A stretch of 64,000 nt of DNA from Ypsolopha sequella. Lineage: Eukaryota > Arthropoda > Insecta > Lepidoptera > Ypsolophidae. Below are positions 42,013-53,874 of this stretch, piece by piece. Each line of letters starts with the position of its first letter. The stretch's first letter is position 1. A program made the translations under genes and the position numbers. Location of the stretch: positions 5,394,001-5,458,000 of the forward strand of contig OW203991.1 of the NCBI GenBank assembly GCA_934047225.1. Direction: 5' to 3'. Under the pieces are notes generated by a model. The model ran no database searches. It worked only from the letters and a program-made list of their open reading frames with translations, and was not told where the DNA came from.

Positions 42013-42720
42013 GCAGACCCCTCCTAATTTAAAATTACGTAACATACGGCAAGAAGATTATTTCTAAGTAAAGAAAAAGTTCTGGTCTGGATTGTTATTC
42101 ATATAGTTCTTGCATTTGAATAATGCTTTGGTTATCTCTCTTTAGACAGTATAAAATAAAATATAGTAATAGGTAAAGAACTTCGACTCAGGAGGTGACA
42201 AATTGTACCCATTGCCCTGGATCCGCGCCTGCTCGGAGAAACATACCCGTGCAAATCATTTATTCAAGAAATATTCAAGTTTTAAACACTGAACGAAAAA
42301 AATATAGATGTCTTATTAGAAACACGAAACAGACTACCCATCGTCTAGTCTGGGAGCCACTAAAATTTAAGTTATATGTGTTAACCCATGTGTCTGAAAA
42401 TAAATATTTTTGTATTTTTTTTGAATAACTGAAAAATGACCCAACGATAAATTGTGTTGAACACAATTTTGTAAAGCGACGACTCCATGGCGTTCACTGT
42501 GTCTTTGAATCGTCTGATCACGGCTGGCCTAGTGTCTCATGACAACACAACAGTACGAACCAATCATGAGCCTTTTCCCCTTTTCAGTCCGTGGTGCCAT
42601 TTTAGAATGACACTTTGTTAGAAATTCGTCTTCTATGTTTTTTTCATTCGCCGGTTTTAAACAATTACTAGTAAAATCGAGTATGCGAAGATAAGGCCGC
42701 TTTTTTAACTAGCTTTACTT
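42013..42720. other. Intron sequence, nothing recognised
   Basis: AT-rich; overlapping antisense frames at 42195-42466 have no recognisable product. Confidence 0.4.
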
Positions 42721-42872
42721 ACGTTTTATTTATTTGACAGGACTAAACTCAATTTAAGCGTTCCGTCTTTTTCTTTCTGTATCGAAAAGACAAAGGCAGG
42801 ACGCTCAAAATAAGGTTATTCCTGTCAAACAAGTTGAGTTGTGTTGCACCGAATCGACACAAATGTACGCCA
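42721..42872. repeat. MITE family G
   Basis: TTTGACAGGACTAAACTCAA, the GTCTTTTTCTTTCTGTATCG core and TTGCACCGAATCGACAC are shared with 30634-30780 and 54296-54745. Confidence 0.6.
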
Positions 42873-43057
42873 AATGATATGATGTGTCTGCTGAGATAAA
42901 ATAATAAAGGATTGGTCGGGTATGTTTTTTTAAATAAAGTTATTTCGAATGTTTGGTTTTAGATGTCAGCCTTCTTTTTATAAACGGATTAAGTAATGTA
43001 TTATTGTCTTAACACTTTGCCTGGATAGACTTCCCTCTAGGTCACGCGCTATGCAAA

Positions 43058-43638
43058 TAGGGTTGCCAGATGGTCCAGATAAAAAAATCGACCATTTTTT
43101 TATCAAAGGGGATTTTTTTTGGTACTATTTGTCGAAAGGGGGGACCCGTTGATTTTGACCAGATCAAACTGAAAAAATTACCGGAAATTACTGAGTGTGA
43201 ATACAATGATACACTTAATAAACATTAAAACTTATATTTATTATTGCTATTGGTAAGCAGAAAAACAAACAAAAAAAAAACAAACAATTTAACAAATTTG
43301 GCACTAGATGCTACTGTTTTTAATAAATGTTTATTGCCTGAAATTGTTTCTTTAAATTCAATGCAACTAAAAACACATTCGCTTTTTACGGTATTCACAC
43401 CTAGTCGATTTCTTTCGTCAATCCATACATTACCCATTACGCTAAAAACTCTTTCTACGAAAGCATTGGAGATGAGAGCACTGCACACATATTGTATCAT
43501 CTCGTGAGTGAGGTATACACATCGTGTATTTAAAAAAAAACGGACATTCTATTGTCCGGTTTTCCAAAAATTACTAGACCGGACAGCCGTTCACAAAACC
43601 GTACTGTCCGGTCCAAAACCGGACATCTGGCAACCCTA
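43058..43638. mobile_element. hAT transposon relic with perfect 8-bp duplication
   Basis: TAGGGTTGCCAGATGGTCC and GGACATCTGGCAACCCTA are inverted ends, bounded by TATGCAAA at 43050-43057 and 43639-43646. At 581 bp it is far shorter than an autonomous hAT. It keeps a minus-strand piece of the transposase C-terminus (43225-43500), so it arose by internal deletion. Confidence 0.9.
43225..43500 (-). pseudogene. hAT transposase C-terminal (dimerisation) fragment
   Basis: The frame reads SNAFVERVFSVMGNVWIDER then NRLGVNTVKSECVFSC. This fits the hAT C-terminal dimerisation motif (SNAxxERxFS...DxRxxL...LxxLL-like). The zinc finger, catalytic and insertion domains are absent. Such a fragment could in principle be expressed, but nothing here indicates that. 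Confidence 0.8.
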
Positions 43639-44073
43639 TATGCAAATGTAATGTATCACACTTTATCTCCCGAAACAATTAACAACACTTTATCTCCAAA
43701 ATTACGTGTTCTATGTTATGATAAGATAGATAATCACTTTTACTTTCTATTAGTAGCGCAAATGACTTGGTAGAGGTCGCCTGTGTGTTATAGTTACTTG
43801 TAGTCGATAAGCTATGGAGGTTGTTTACTTTTTTCTGTATTTTTGTTTTGTTTTGCGATCTAACTAACAAAATCGATAAGTACTTTTTTACAATGTATAA
43901 ATTGTTTAACACGTTTTGATAAAAACCAGTCTGCAAAGTAAAAAATCAAGATTATGTTGCCACTGAATCCCAGACTACCAAAAGAACCCCTTTGATCATG
44001 CAACGCTGGGATAGCTTGCCCTCGCCAAATAATATTCGACCTAAAACTGAGGCGGTTACATCTCAAATTCCAG

Positions 44074-44199
44074 CAACGCAACCTGAAGCAGAAGTTCGCA
44101 GCCCTGCTGAGGAGATTCCGTGTGCCAGAGGAGTTGGGGGAGAGGGGAGCGGCAAGGGACACGCACCACGCACAGAGAGATATTGACGAGTTATTCCAG
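44074..44199 (+). CDS. PACS: PACS exon f: QKFxALLRRFRV segment
   Basis: CAAATTCCAG, then QRNLKQKFAALLRRFRVPEE, matching [20 protein letters not shown] of vertebrate PACS. It closes with AQRDIDELFQ, equivalent to EEDLDELYDSL. 42 codons, phase 0 to 0, donor CAG|GTTAGT. The basic helix is highly conserved and follows the charged linker. Confidence 0.95.
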
Positions 44200-44439
44200 G
44201 TTAGTATATCGGCAGCTTTGCTCATGGTTTCCTCAGTGTTGACTTTTGGCCCGAGGGTATCGTATATCGACGCTTCAGGAAAGTAGATATGAAAATGCCG
44301 GCAGAAGGCTGTCTTATCCCCAGTTGCACGAAACCAAGATTAGTTTAACGGCTACTTTAAATTCATGTCATCCCTTACATTACATATGAAAAAGATAGTG
44401 ACAGCATCAATTTAAGATATCTTTTAAACTAATCTTGGT

Positions 44440-44600
44440 GGGTGGTAGAGCTGATGCCGGACTCGACTGTGGAGGTACCACCATCTTAATCGCAAACACT
44501 TCGGGGCACAGTCAAGAGGACAGCTCTCAAACAGGCATAACCAGGTGACTCACCTTGCCTCGGACCGTTTGATGGCGGTATATCTGTCGTGACCATATCG
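44440..44600 (+). repeat. Dispersed repeat shared with 5225-5545
   Basis: GGTAGAGCTGATGCCGGACT, CGACTGTGGAGGTACCACCA and TTTGATGGCGGTATATCTGT. Opposite strand to the earlier copy. Confidence 0.45.
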
Positions 44601-44974
44601 TAGAATTGACCATTTCATGATCTGGTCGGGCAGATCGTAAAGTATGAAATCAAAAATCTTTCACCAAAAGTAAAAAAAATAGGTGCGACGACGAGCGAAG
44701 TAGTACAAATGTATTTTTCAAAACTAAATTATCACAATTTCGCGATTTAAATTTAATAAGAATAGAGAAAAAATCAGAATAACCCCCGCTTAAAAAAGTG
44801 AGCCTTATTCCTAATCACAACATTAATGTGCAGGTCATGGCAGTAAATAATGCACATCGTATTAGCGTCATCTATGTCGCACGAAGCACTAACAGTCCGA
44901 TGACAGAGACGGCGCTGTACGAAGCCGAACTGCTTTACTGCCGGGTACGGTAATCCTTATTTCAATTGCTGCAG

Positions 44975-45128
44975 GAGCTAGAATCCTTATCATGCGGCGA
45001 GGGCGAGGACTCGGGGCCAGATCAGATGGACACAATAAGCATCGGGTCGACCCCCAAACCCTCGTTGAGGCCGTTCTTCAGCAGCTCCCGAAGCCTGGCC
45101 AATCAGGAACATCATCGGCATTCTAACG
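44975..45128 (+). CDS. PACS: PACS exon g: STPKPSLRPFF segment
   Basis: TTGCTGCAG, then ELESLSCGEGEDSGPDQMDT and ISIGSTPKPSLRPFFSSSRS. These match the [29 protein letters not shown] region of vertebrates (shown in part). Acidic and Ser-rich, then a conserved proline-basic motif. Donor AACG|GTATGT, phase 1. Confidence 0.94.
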
Positions 45129-45930
45129 GTATGTGTGAGGCTGTAGATGTGGATTGTGAAGTGATTTAGTGAACCCGTCTTTGGGAGAGTCGAATGTTTT
45201 TGATCCGATCGTCATTTTTGGACCGTTTAATAATTTATGATCGCTTTTGACAAAATCTTGAACTGTTCTGTGGCAAAATTGCGCTCTAAGACAGTAGCCA
45301 GAAAAAAAAAAACGTCACTTGGATCTAGAGACTGGATATTTTGTCGCTAAAAACATTCTGCTCTGTTCAAATTTATTGTTTAGGCTTTTTTCATGTACTT
45401 CAATAACATATATCAAAATTTCCGATTAATAGATAACAAAAATTTTATTTTTAAGATAAAATGAAGTCGTATATTGTTTAGTATAACATTTAGTTTACCA
45501 AAGAGCTTAAGCTTACATAGAAAAAAAAATGCATTTTAAAGACAGTGCATATTGTGTGTGCGCTTGTGAATTTTGTTTCCGCATTTTGACATTAATATAT
45601 TTACCCTATATAACAATTTATTTTTAAGTTTATAACATTTGAATTAATCAGCATTTCAGAGTTCGGAGATGTTACCATTATTATGTTTTTTGTTTGTTAT
45701 GTTACGCTGTGTGCAAGTAGCATATTAGTGCTTATGTGTGTGGCGATAATATCTACCTGAAAATACTTAATGAGAGATCGCCCTAGGTAGCCGCGGGGTA
45801 GGAAAGGGGTGCCCTAGTCAGATAGAACGCCTTCTATACAATGGAGAGACATCCGATAAAACGCCTTCCATCTTTACGACATAAAGTCTAAAATCGCTAC
45901 ACACACAAGCTAACATTGACGCATGCGCAG
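45129..45930. other. Intron, nothing recognised
   Basis: AT-rich intron DNA without clear repeats or alternative exons. Confidence 0.5.
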
Positions 45931-46014
45931 TGATTCGGCACGCGAGCCTGGCCTCCGCCAACGAACTGGCCTCCGCCGCGCGCGAGCGACAGCTAGCGAC
46001 CGTGGTGCTCGCAG
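45931..46014 (+). CDS. PACS: PACS exon h: small symmetric exon
   Basis: GCATGCGCAG, then an 84-base exon completing a Val codon and reading IRHASLASANELASAARERQ, then LATVVLA. NELASAARE may correspond to MELAALEKI of vertebrates. Donor GCAG|GTATAC. The exon is phase 1 to phase 1, so skipping it keeps the frame and it could be a cassette exon. The call rests on GC contrast, splice sites and frame continuity, with only weak homology. Confidence 0.75.
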
Positions 46015-46969
46015 GTATACATCGACGCTTCGTTACGGTCCGGTAGCTTGGGAGACGTTGTGGAGCTGTAATGGTAGATCATTTTTGTGGAGATATTCTT
46101 TCGATGTGTTTTGAGTTGAAAGTCGCGAAGCCGTTAATCTTCAATAAAGCGAGGCACGAATGTAAAATTTGGTTCTAAAAAAGGTTCAACAAAAATTACA
46201 ATTAATTGCCGTTGAAAATTATACGCTTTTAATCTCAGCGCATACATATTGATGGTTGACAAACTTCGGCACTGTCATTATTTAAAATAATTTTTACATT
46301 TCACTGCTTTGTGCTTTAAGAGAAGGGGGTTCCTTCCCCCTCTGGGTTCGTGAATTGACATACAATCTTACAAGATAATTAAAAAAAATAAAATTACAGT
46401 TTTGTTACGTCTCCCAAAGCTATGTGTACAAATGTTTATTTCTCTGTGACTTTAGCGAGCTTTTGTCTGTCTGTCTTTCTATTGATTTTGTTTTTCTCGT
46501 TTCCCATCTTCACAAAAGCATAAACGCATGGTTCAGCTTATTTAATTATTAATTTCATTTACTACTTGAGGTTGTAAAAAATACACTATTTCAAACACTA
46601 CATTAAGTTTACAATTGACTTTCGTTTTCGAATTATTTTCTTTCTATTTTGAATTCAGTCTATATTCGTCGTGAAAGATATAAAGTTTTATTCCGGTCAG
46701 CCAAAGAAAACTGACGTAAAAAAGTTAAAGGAAGATCATTTTTAGTAACCATTATATTTCGAAAATGTAACCGTAAAACGAAATTCTGCAAATTTTACCC
46801 TTTACAACGAATTATTTGGTTTAAGTCGCTAGTTCTGAAAACTTTAGTTAAGAAACTAAACGTGCTAGAAATAAACTTTACACCTAAAACTAATGGTCTT
46901 CCTGTAACTGACCCAAAAGCAGACATTACGCGAACCCGTTTAATAAAATTCCTTCTTCGACAACCTCAG
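46015..46969. other. Intron, nothing recognised
   Basis: AT-rich intron. The frame at 46862-47101 runs into the next exon in the wrong phase and is a shadow. Confidence 0.5.
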
Positions 46970-47097
46970 AATCCGAGGCAGTACGAAGCTCGGCCGGAGA
47001 TGAACGAGGCAGTGAAGGCAACAGCGATGGAGACGTCACGGCGGAAGCTGCTGTCAGTGGCGCTTCCGTGTCCAGCTCACCGCCGAAAGACAATAAG
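46970..47097 (+). CDS. PACS: PACS exon i: Ser/Gly-rich linker
   Basis: CAACCTCAG, then a split Glu codon and SEAVRSSAGDERGSEGNSDG, DVTAEAAVSGASVSSSPPKD, NK. Low-complexity linker at the place of the Ser-rich region of vertebrate PACS. Ends phase 0 at AAG|GTAACT. Confidence 0.88.
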
Positions 47098-47541
47098 GTA
47101 ACTTGACTTGTTCAATCAAAAATAGACTTTATACTAAAGTGATATGAGTGGACCCAGCGTTCAGCCTTACCGGATATGTTTATGCTTTGGCCAGCAAAGA
47201 TTGCATAGTGAGAATGTTTGGCATATCTTTCATAGCAGAACAAAATATAGCATGCTTCAGTTTGCTGCTTCTTTCTTCAGAAAGCGTCGCATTCTCTCGC
47301 TTCCAATTTAAAAAAATCTGCGCACTAGATGCCACTACTCTCCTATATTCTATCATATCATACAACGCCATCTATCAATGATACTGGAAACTATGAAACT
47401 ATTGGCCGCGCAAAGACGTGCCGCTGAAAATATTTCCAAATTAATTGGGAACAGTACAGTCTTATCACGCTTTGAAAGCTCCGACCAAAATTTGCCTAAT
47501 TGGAATGTCTTGCCAAAATCGTCATGCCTCATTCCACGTAG

Positions 47542-47694
47542 GAGGACAAGAGGTCGAGGTTGTTCCGCAGCGCGACATCTGGCGGCAACTTGACGCCGGC
47601 CGCCGCTGCACGCAAGAAGAACTCTCTCGTCATCAGCGAGTCGCGCCCGCTGTCTGCGCACGAGTTGCCCGCGCAAAGCCCCACCGCTGTTGAG
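47542..47694 (+). CDS. PACS: PACS exon j: linker before the C-terminal domain
   Basis: CCACGTAG, then EDKRSRLFRSATSGGNLTPA, AAARKKNSLVISESRPLSAH, ELPAQSPTAVE, 51 codons, phase 0 to 0, donor GAG|GTATGG. It aligns with the [20 protein letters not shown] linker and leads straight into the conserved C-terminal domain. The alternative downstream AG is out of frame. Confidence 0.88.
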
Positions 47695-48620
47695 GTATGG
47701 AACAGAAATGTCTACAGTACTACCACTTTTATAAGTTGGAACGATGATATTTTTTGGTAGCCGCAAAGAAAATAATTTAAATGGACATATATCTTTAAAT
47801 GAAACCACATATTCTATTGATCATACTGAACAATTTTCTCAAAGATAAATTGTGGAACTGAAAAAAAAAATTGAGCTGTACTGTAACTCAACCAAGCAAG
47901 CGGGAAGCTATGGCCTCTTACTCGAAAAAACATTGACAGCGGTTCTTTGTTGGGCATCTTTTTCTCTCTTGCATTGTGTTCATAAAGGTAGGACATCTCT
48001 TTTACACGCTATGGACGTCTTTTACAGCGAATCCTATGTCTATGCATTTATGAGTATTTACGCGCGAAACGTCCTCATTCGCTATTGGTTGTTGCGTTCG
48101 TGCCGTAGTGGCGTCCACTTGGATGCGTTTCGAGCGAGATAGCATGAGTCTTTTTGTTGTTGCATTTCTTTCTTTATTCTATTGTACACACATGGAAATA
48201 TAAACAAAATTACAGTGAAAAAAGATGCACATTGGGGAGCTTATCTCTAAACAGGGATTTCTGGTAGCATAACCATCATAATAGGAAAAAGTAACATAAA
48301 GGAAGTAATCATGCACGTGTACACAGAGAAGAAAAACATTTCCAATCTAAACGTTAAGCCACAAGGCCTTTATTTCTAGACTAGGTCCTTTAAAAAGGTC
48401 GTTTTTCATGAATCACATTATGATTCTGTTTTAATGCCATCTCTATTGCACGCGTGAAAAAACTCTGACTCTGTCCTACTTTCAAATCATTTTATGATTC
48501 ACCCAAGTTGGCCTTTTTAGATCCCTAGATCGACTAACTATCCAAAAATTACAAAGAACGACATTTTTCCTCAAAATTTCAGTTGGCAGTTTCAAAATCG
48601 ATTTGAATCTTTTTTTTCAG
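47695..48620. other. Intron, nothing recognised
   Basis: AT-rich intron. 47800-47850 (AATGAAACCACATATTCTAT) is related to 28140-28180, an unnamed repeat. Antisense and sense frames here are not genes. Confidence 0.45.
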
Positions 48621-48808
48621 CCTCGCCGAATGATAGAGCAGATCAACCGACTGCTTGGCGAGGAAGGTCCGTTGCCCGAAGCCATAGCAATAACGTCAGC
48701 GGGGGCGGTGGCGTGCGCGCTGCATGCGCTCGCCATACCGGCGTTAGTGGCGCCACCTGCCGAAGTGAGGGCGCTGCTACACGCGCTTTATACACGGATG
48801 AATAAGCA
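48621..48808 (+). CDS. PACS: PACS exon k: start of C-terminal Pacs-1 domain
   Basis: TTTTTTTCAG, then PRRMIEQINRLLGEEGPLPE, AIAITSAGAVACALHALAIP, ALVAPPAEVRALLHALYTRM. Matches [22 protein letters not shown]... and the VQAVLSALLTRIQ helix of vertebrates. Ala-rich and GC-rich. Ends in the middle of a Gln codon at AAGCA|GTAAGC. Confidence 0.93.
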
Positions 48809-48830
48809 GTAAGCTACATAAGTGATTTTT

Positions 48831-49222
48831 CAATGCTCGTAAAGGCCCACTTTTTATGCATCAAAACCGAACAGAAAGTTGATTATTTTGCCCTAGGGCT
48901 TTATTATTATTTTTTTTTTTATTTATTTGCAATGGTTGGCTAACCTGCAGCCTTTCCTCTGTACCATAGATGTTATACTTTTTTTCCATTGTTTAACGGC
49001 TCTGGATACCTAGTCCTTTTGAGCCAATTACAATTTAAAGTTCACAAAATTATATTTGTGTTATTTCCTCACACTATGCATTGAAAAACGTAGTATGATA
49101 CACGGGCGTAAGAGCAATAAATTACTCGGTTACGTTTAAAACACTCGCTACGCTGGTGTTTTAAATCGTCCTCGTAATTTATTCCTTTGCGCCCTTGTAG
49201 CATAAACTACTATTTTTACGTA
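48831..49222. mobile_element. Dispersed element family F, inverted copy
   Basis: Reverse of 28933-29333, starting 23 bp after the donor of exon k. The phrase GCGCCCTTGTAGCATAAACT marks its far end. Confidence 0.7.
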
Positions 49223-49416
49223 ACTAAGAGTTGGTTAACGACCTGTAATAAACTCAACGAGGTATCTTATGAGATAGCTATTTCAACGGCGGGCTTCTGG
49301 ACTATATCTAAGTAATTCTAGAAGTCATCGTGATAAATTGATAATGTTGAAAGAGGTTTGAACATTTTGGTATAGTTGCTTCGCAAAATGAAACCTTTAT
49401 GTATGGATAGGGAATA

Positions 49417-49687
49417 TATAAGGTCTTTCAATTTAAATGGAAAGTAATTTAGGAGGTGATTCAGTATCGTTAATACGTCACATTCCACTGCAAAGTACTT
49501 TTTTTTTTGCGTGAACTTTTTCTTCACTTGTCCATACAAACTGAGTCAGCTGATCGGACCACTTTGTACTGAGAAGTGAAAAAAAATTTCGCGCAAAAAA
49601 AGTGCTTTGCAGTGGAATGTGATGTATTAACGATACTGAATCACCTCCTAAATTACTTTCCATTTAAATTGAAAGACCTTATATATA
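49417..49687. mobile_element. Palindromic MITE with long arms
   Basis: TATAAGGTCTTTCAATTTAA and its mirror end an element of about 270 bp. Arms include GGAGGTGATTCAGTATCGTT and CACATTCCACTGCAAAGTAC. The centre contains GAGTCAGCTGATCGGACC. Confidence 0.75.
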
Positions 49688-49784
49688 CGAACAAAAAATG
49701 TCAAATAATATTATGTCCCAAAGCGTCAAATTACCGAGTTATCCGGAGGTAAATATTTCAAATGACACCCAATAATGATTCATC

Positions 49785-49900
49785 ATACATACTTGCTCAT
49801 ACGTATATATACTCACGCCTGTCTTCCAGGGGGGTAGGCAGAGATCACAGATTTCCATCTGCTACGATCCCAATGCAACCTCTACCACATCCATCTTTAT
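49785..49900 (-). mobile_element. RTE-like 3' end
   Basis: ACTCACGCCTGTCTTCCAGG, then CATCTGCTACGATCC on the plus strand; the same family as 35425-35620. Confidence 0.55.
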
Positions 49901-51301
49901 ACTAGTGTAAAATTGTGAATCTAACGCGATAACGGATTTGGAAGAAACTTTGTGAAAAGATACATTTATATATGTTTTACTGTTTACGTAAATTATGTCA
50001 AATGGACGTTGAGCAAAATGAATAATTGTATAATTATGCGACAACGGGTAAAGTCATTTTGAAATCCTTAACTCTAATAATTATCTCGATAACGTTATAT
50101 CATAAATTTTTTGTTCGTAGATATATCCCATAGACGAATATAGCCTACAGACTCCACATAACAGGCGACCGACTTTTGTCAACACATCTGACTGAACCAG
50201 CAGATACAATTCGCCACTCCAAAATTATATGTTTCGGTAGGCCAAACCAAAATGGCTTCTATATTCATTACGTTAGAGTCTTTGTCTTCGGGAATAATAA
50301 GTTTGTAGCGCTATACGTAAGATTGTAAGAGCCAATAGGATTGCAGTATCCTGTTTCGATTGTTGACAGAATTATTACGCAAGATGTTGAACAATTGACG
50401 CCTTTCTGGGCTGTATTGTCTATGATATATCCCTATACATATACTGGTTGATAAGATTAAGTTGTGGAAGTTGGAAACTGGCGATAGATCTCGTCCATAC
50501 GAACAACTTTTACTATGGAACCTATCTTCGAATCGCGAAAAAAAAATCAACTGTTCCGTAGAAAAGTTACACCCGACCAAAATGTATTAAACTGTTTTTC
50601 TTTTCACGAAAAGTTTTTCGCACGTACAGTTTTTTACAAACCAAATTTAATCTTATAAAAAATATATATTTAATAAAATAATAAACGTACATGAACTAAA
50701 TTAAAAGGTAAATTATTATTATTTATTTAATTAAAATATATAACATTACAGCATAATACTAACACGTTATACATTTCACACAATATTTATATACATTTCG
50801 CAAAAGAAAATAATTATACAGTAAATTAAACAAACAAATAATTAAACAAAATGACGCTCACAGAACTCCTGACATCTATTACTCACACTCGTAAACCTGT
50901 CAGCAAACGAATCACATTCTGGTTCTAACGACAACAGTGCGTTGAGGGAGGATAGTGTGCGCACTAACGGAGACTGACTGTGGGCGACTGTGCGTACTGA
51001 TGGTACCGATAGCAGTACTTGCTTGCGAGCCCTGAGATATTTATCTGGCACAAAGAAAGGAATCGTATATACATTGCTGCATAAATTAAGTATACGATTC
51101 AAATGATAGGTAGAATCTATAATTAAATACTACATACTAATAGGTTACATATATAAATACATACCTAACTCCGCCTATTCGATTATTTTGTATGAAGTGG
51201 GCAGTGATCTGTATTAATATTATAATTTATAAGATATCTATGGAAGTGGGTCATCTATGTATCTATGTCTACACCCGTAATTAACTGTCTCTCTTCCCCA
51301 G
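49901..51301. other. Intron with one MITE fragment
   Basis: 50480-50590 carries ACAACTTTTACTATGGAACC of MITE family C. The remainder is AT-rich without recognised features. Confidence 0.45.
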
Positions 51302-51441
51302 GAACGCGCGTCGCACGGGCGTGCGCGTGGCGGTGTGCGGCGGCGACGCGACGGTGGCGGCTGCGGTGCGTGCGCACGCTGAGCTCGCCGCGCGACGCAC
51401 GCTAGACGCCCCGCCCATACGCTTCCATATCGTACCTGTCG
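51302..51441 (+). CDS. PACS: PACS exon l: C-terminal domain
   Basis: CTCTTCCCCAG completes Gln, then NARRTGVRVAVCGGDATVAA, AVRAHAELAARRTLDAPPIR, FHIVPV. It aligns with [20 protein letters not shown] and WLGYMRFLIIPLG. Very GC-rich. Donor GTCG|GTTAGT, phase 1. Confidence 0.93.
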
Positions 51442-52550
51442 GTTAGTAGCATCATTATGTTTTACTAGCGGACATCGCCGTTTCCATCGATCCCTTGGAA
51501 ATTTCAGTACTAGAGGCCTGGGGGACTACTCCGAAGTGACAAAATTCGATCGAATATCGTTCGGTCGTATATTCATCTCTATCACACTATATAATAGGTC
51601 TTTATATATGAAATTGCCGATGTTTTCTTACAGATTCATGAGTTCATATTTTCTGTAATTCAATAGCTATTTCAATTATTTCAATTGATTTCAAGATTTT
51701 ACAACTGCGTATTAAATTTTGTTTTTATTTTCAGTTTGACTATAAAAATTTAATCTTCAAAAATGATTCGTCCTAAATGCCATCCAAATATATGATAAGA
51801 TTCGTAATAATTTTTTAAAGCTGACACTTTTCAAAATAGTACATTACGATACGAGAGCGATGAAACGTTTTCTGACGAGTGTGAGTTTGCGGCACGAGCC
51901 GAAGGCGAGTGCTGCAATCACACGAGTCGAGAAAAAGTTTCTCGCACGAGTTTCCTATAATTTTTTATAGCACAAGTGCGGAAAATGCCGACATTTTAGC
52001 GACATTTTAAAGCGGTCATTTTACACACAGTGTGCTATAAATTGTATTAATGTTGCTGTTAGCTTAATGTTGTCTCATTCATTCACAAAAGAAATTACAT
52101 AATTTGGATTTGTCATTCCCAAAAAAAATGCAAAACTATTAGTACTGAAGATTGAGTTTCCTTCAAATTCTCTATAGAAAACAGCAATTTCATATGTAAA
52201 GAAAGACCTAATATTTTTTTGTATTAGCGAAAAATGTATAGGACTTATTTATAGAACTTTTCCACAAAAAAACAAATTGAGAAATAGTCCTTATCCACAG
52301 GGGTATAAGACGTATTTTATGTCCTCACGCAGGACAACAGTCGCAACACTACGCTAGACGTGCAACACTGTTCAGTTACGGTACACCCCATGAGTTAACG
52401 TTATGCCCCTACTTTTGTGAGTACCTTGCTGGTTGGCATGAGCAGATCACCTCAGTTTCCATGACAACAACGACTGTTGTATCGTTGTCTCACTCTAATC
52501 GTATCATGAACACGGGCGCTGTACATATTAACCCAACTGTAGACAGTGGC
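51442..52550. other. Intron, nothing recognised
   Basis: 51840-51990 has GAAACGTTTTCTGACGAGTG and a mirrored GAGAAAAAGTTTCTCGCACG, possibly a decayed MITE. No exon. Confidence 0.4.
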
Positions 52551-52584
52551 GTATTTTAAGATTTGGCGCCCTGGGCCTGTAAGG

Positions 52585-52960
52585 CAGGGGTCGGCTACTG
52601 GCGGCCCGCGGGCCGCATGCGGCCCTCAAGGTTCCCAATCGCCGCATGATAACTGTCTTTGGTTGTACATATTTGTGTGAGCAGACATTTTTCATTCTGA
52701 ACTAACGAAAAAGCAATCATAGTTCTAGTTAACGGATGCACATTTAGACCTAATACTGCGCATTTACACGTCTAAAATGCAAGCCAAATGCAGCCGCGAA
52801 AATCGCATTAGATTTTAATAATAAATTGTGTTTTAAACTACAGTATATATGATACGAAATTGACTAATGCGTTACGAGTATTTATTGTATGCGGCCCTTG
52901 CTGATCCTCTGGTAACATTTGTAGCCCTCCCCTCCTACGTCATAAGGTTGCCGATCCCTG
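52585..52960. mobile_element. hAT-type MITE in family E repeat
   Basis: CAGGGGTCGGCTACTGGCGG and GGTTGCCGATCCCTG are inverted ends. The flanks CTGTAAGG (52577-52584) and CTGTAAGA (52961-52968) agree at 7 of 8. The uninterrupted site at about 27549-27560 contains one CTGTAAGG. Confidence 0.85.
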
Positions 52961-53083
52961 CTGTAAGATTTGCAACCCCATAAATGTACGAGAAAAAAGC
53001 GAAAATATTTCAATAATAAAATAAAATAAAATCCAGCAGTGTTTTTGTGTTGATTTGGGCTGAAAATGATGATAATGAATGAA

Positions 53084-53433
53084 ATAGTAATTTACGCTAC
53101 AAGGGCGCAAAGGAATAAATTACGAGGACGATTTAAAATACGAGCGTAGCGAGTGTATTAAACGTAACCGAATAATTTATTGTTCTTACGCCCGTGTATC
53201 ATACTACGTTTTTCGATTTTAGCAAATAAAACAAATATAATCTTGTGAACTTTAAATTATTAAACAGTGGAAAAAAAGTATAACATTGATGGTACACAGG
53301 AAAGGTTGCAGGTTAGCCAACCATTGTAAATAAATAAAAAATAATAATAATAAAGCCCTAGGGCAAAATAATCGACTTTCTGTTCGGTTTTGATGCATAA
53401 AAAGTAGGCATTTACGAGCACTTGCATTGAAAA
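53084..53433. mobile_element. Dispersed element family F
   Basis: TTTACGCTACAAGGGCGCAA to TTACGAGCACTTGCATTGAA, inserted in the second half of the family E copy. Confidence 0.7.
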
Positions 53434-53793
53434 AACTTAAAAAACCATACAAAGAAATAAACAGCATTTATCCAATATTTTAATTAATTTTCTACAGACA
53501 ATTTTTTTTTAATAGACTTATAAATTCTAAAAGCAATATAAATTAAAAGACAGGTAACGATTGAGTATGAAAGGCGCCCAGAGCTGAGCGTGAGGTGCGG
53601 CTTGTCCGCCCCTCGCAGCCTGCCGCCCCGGGCCATGGCCCTTTTAGCCCTAGGGTAAATACGCCACTGACTGTAGACACTTTTGATGAGTAAGTAGGCA
53701 CACACCATTGCATTGCACAATATCTTGTATTGAAGATGCTTCAAGAATACAGCTCATTCGTCTATTCAAGTTGTTCGTTCCGGAATAGCTGAT

Positions 53794-53874
53794 AGCACTT
53801 ATAGTGCCTTGAAATAGCACTTTTAGTGCCTTGAAATAGCACTTTTAGTGCCTTGAAATAGCACTTTTAGTGCC
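53794..53874. repeat. 22-bp tandem repeat, about 3.7 units
   Basis: Unit AGCACTTTTAGTGCCTTGAA plus AT. Each unit contains the small palindrome GCACTTTTAGTGC. Confidence 0.85.

Larger units (their letters stand above)
52551..53675. repeat. Family E repeat interrupted twice
   Basis: Same order of sequence as 27500-27885, but split by a hAT MITE (52585-52960) and by a family F element (53084-53433). The uninterrupted copy gives both empty sites. Confidence 0.75.

Noticed and set aside
43244..43507. 87-residue plus-strand frame
   Set aside because: Antisense to the hAT transposase fragment, which has the recognisable motif on the minus strand.
47353..47808. 151-residue frame on the minus strand
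   Set aside because: It lies antisense to a GC-rich PACS exon, which lowers stop frequency. No homology recognised.
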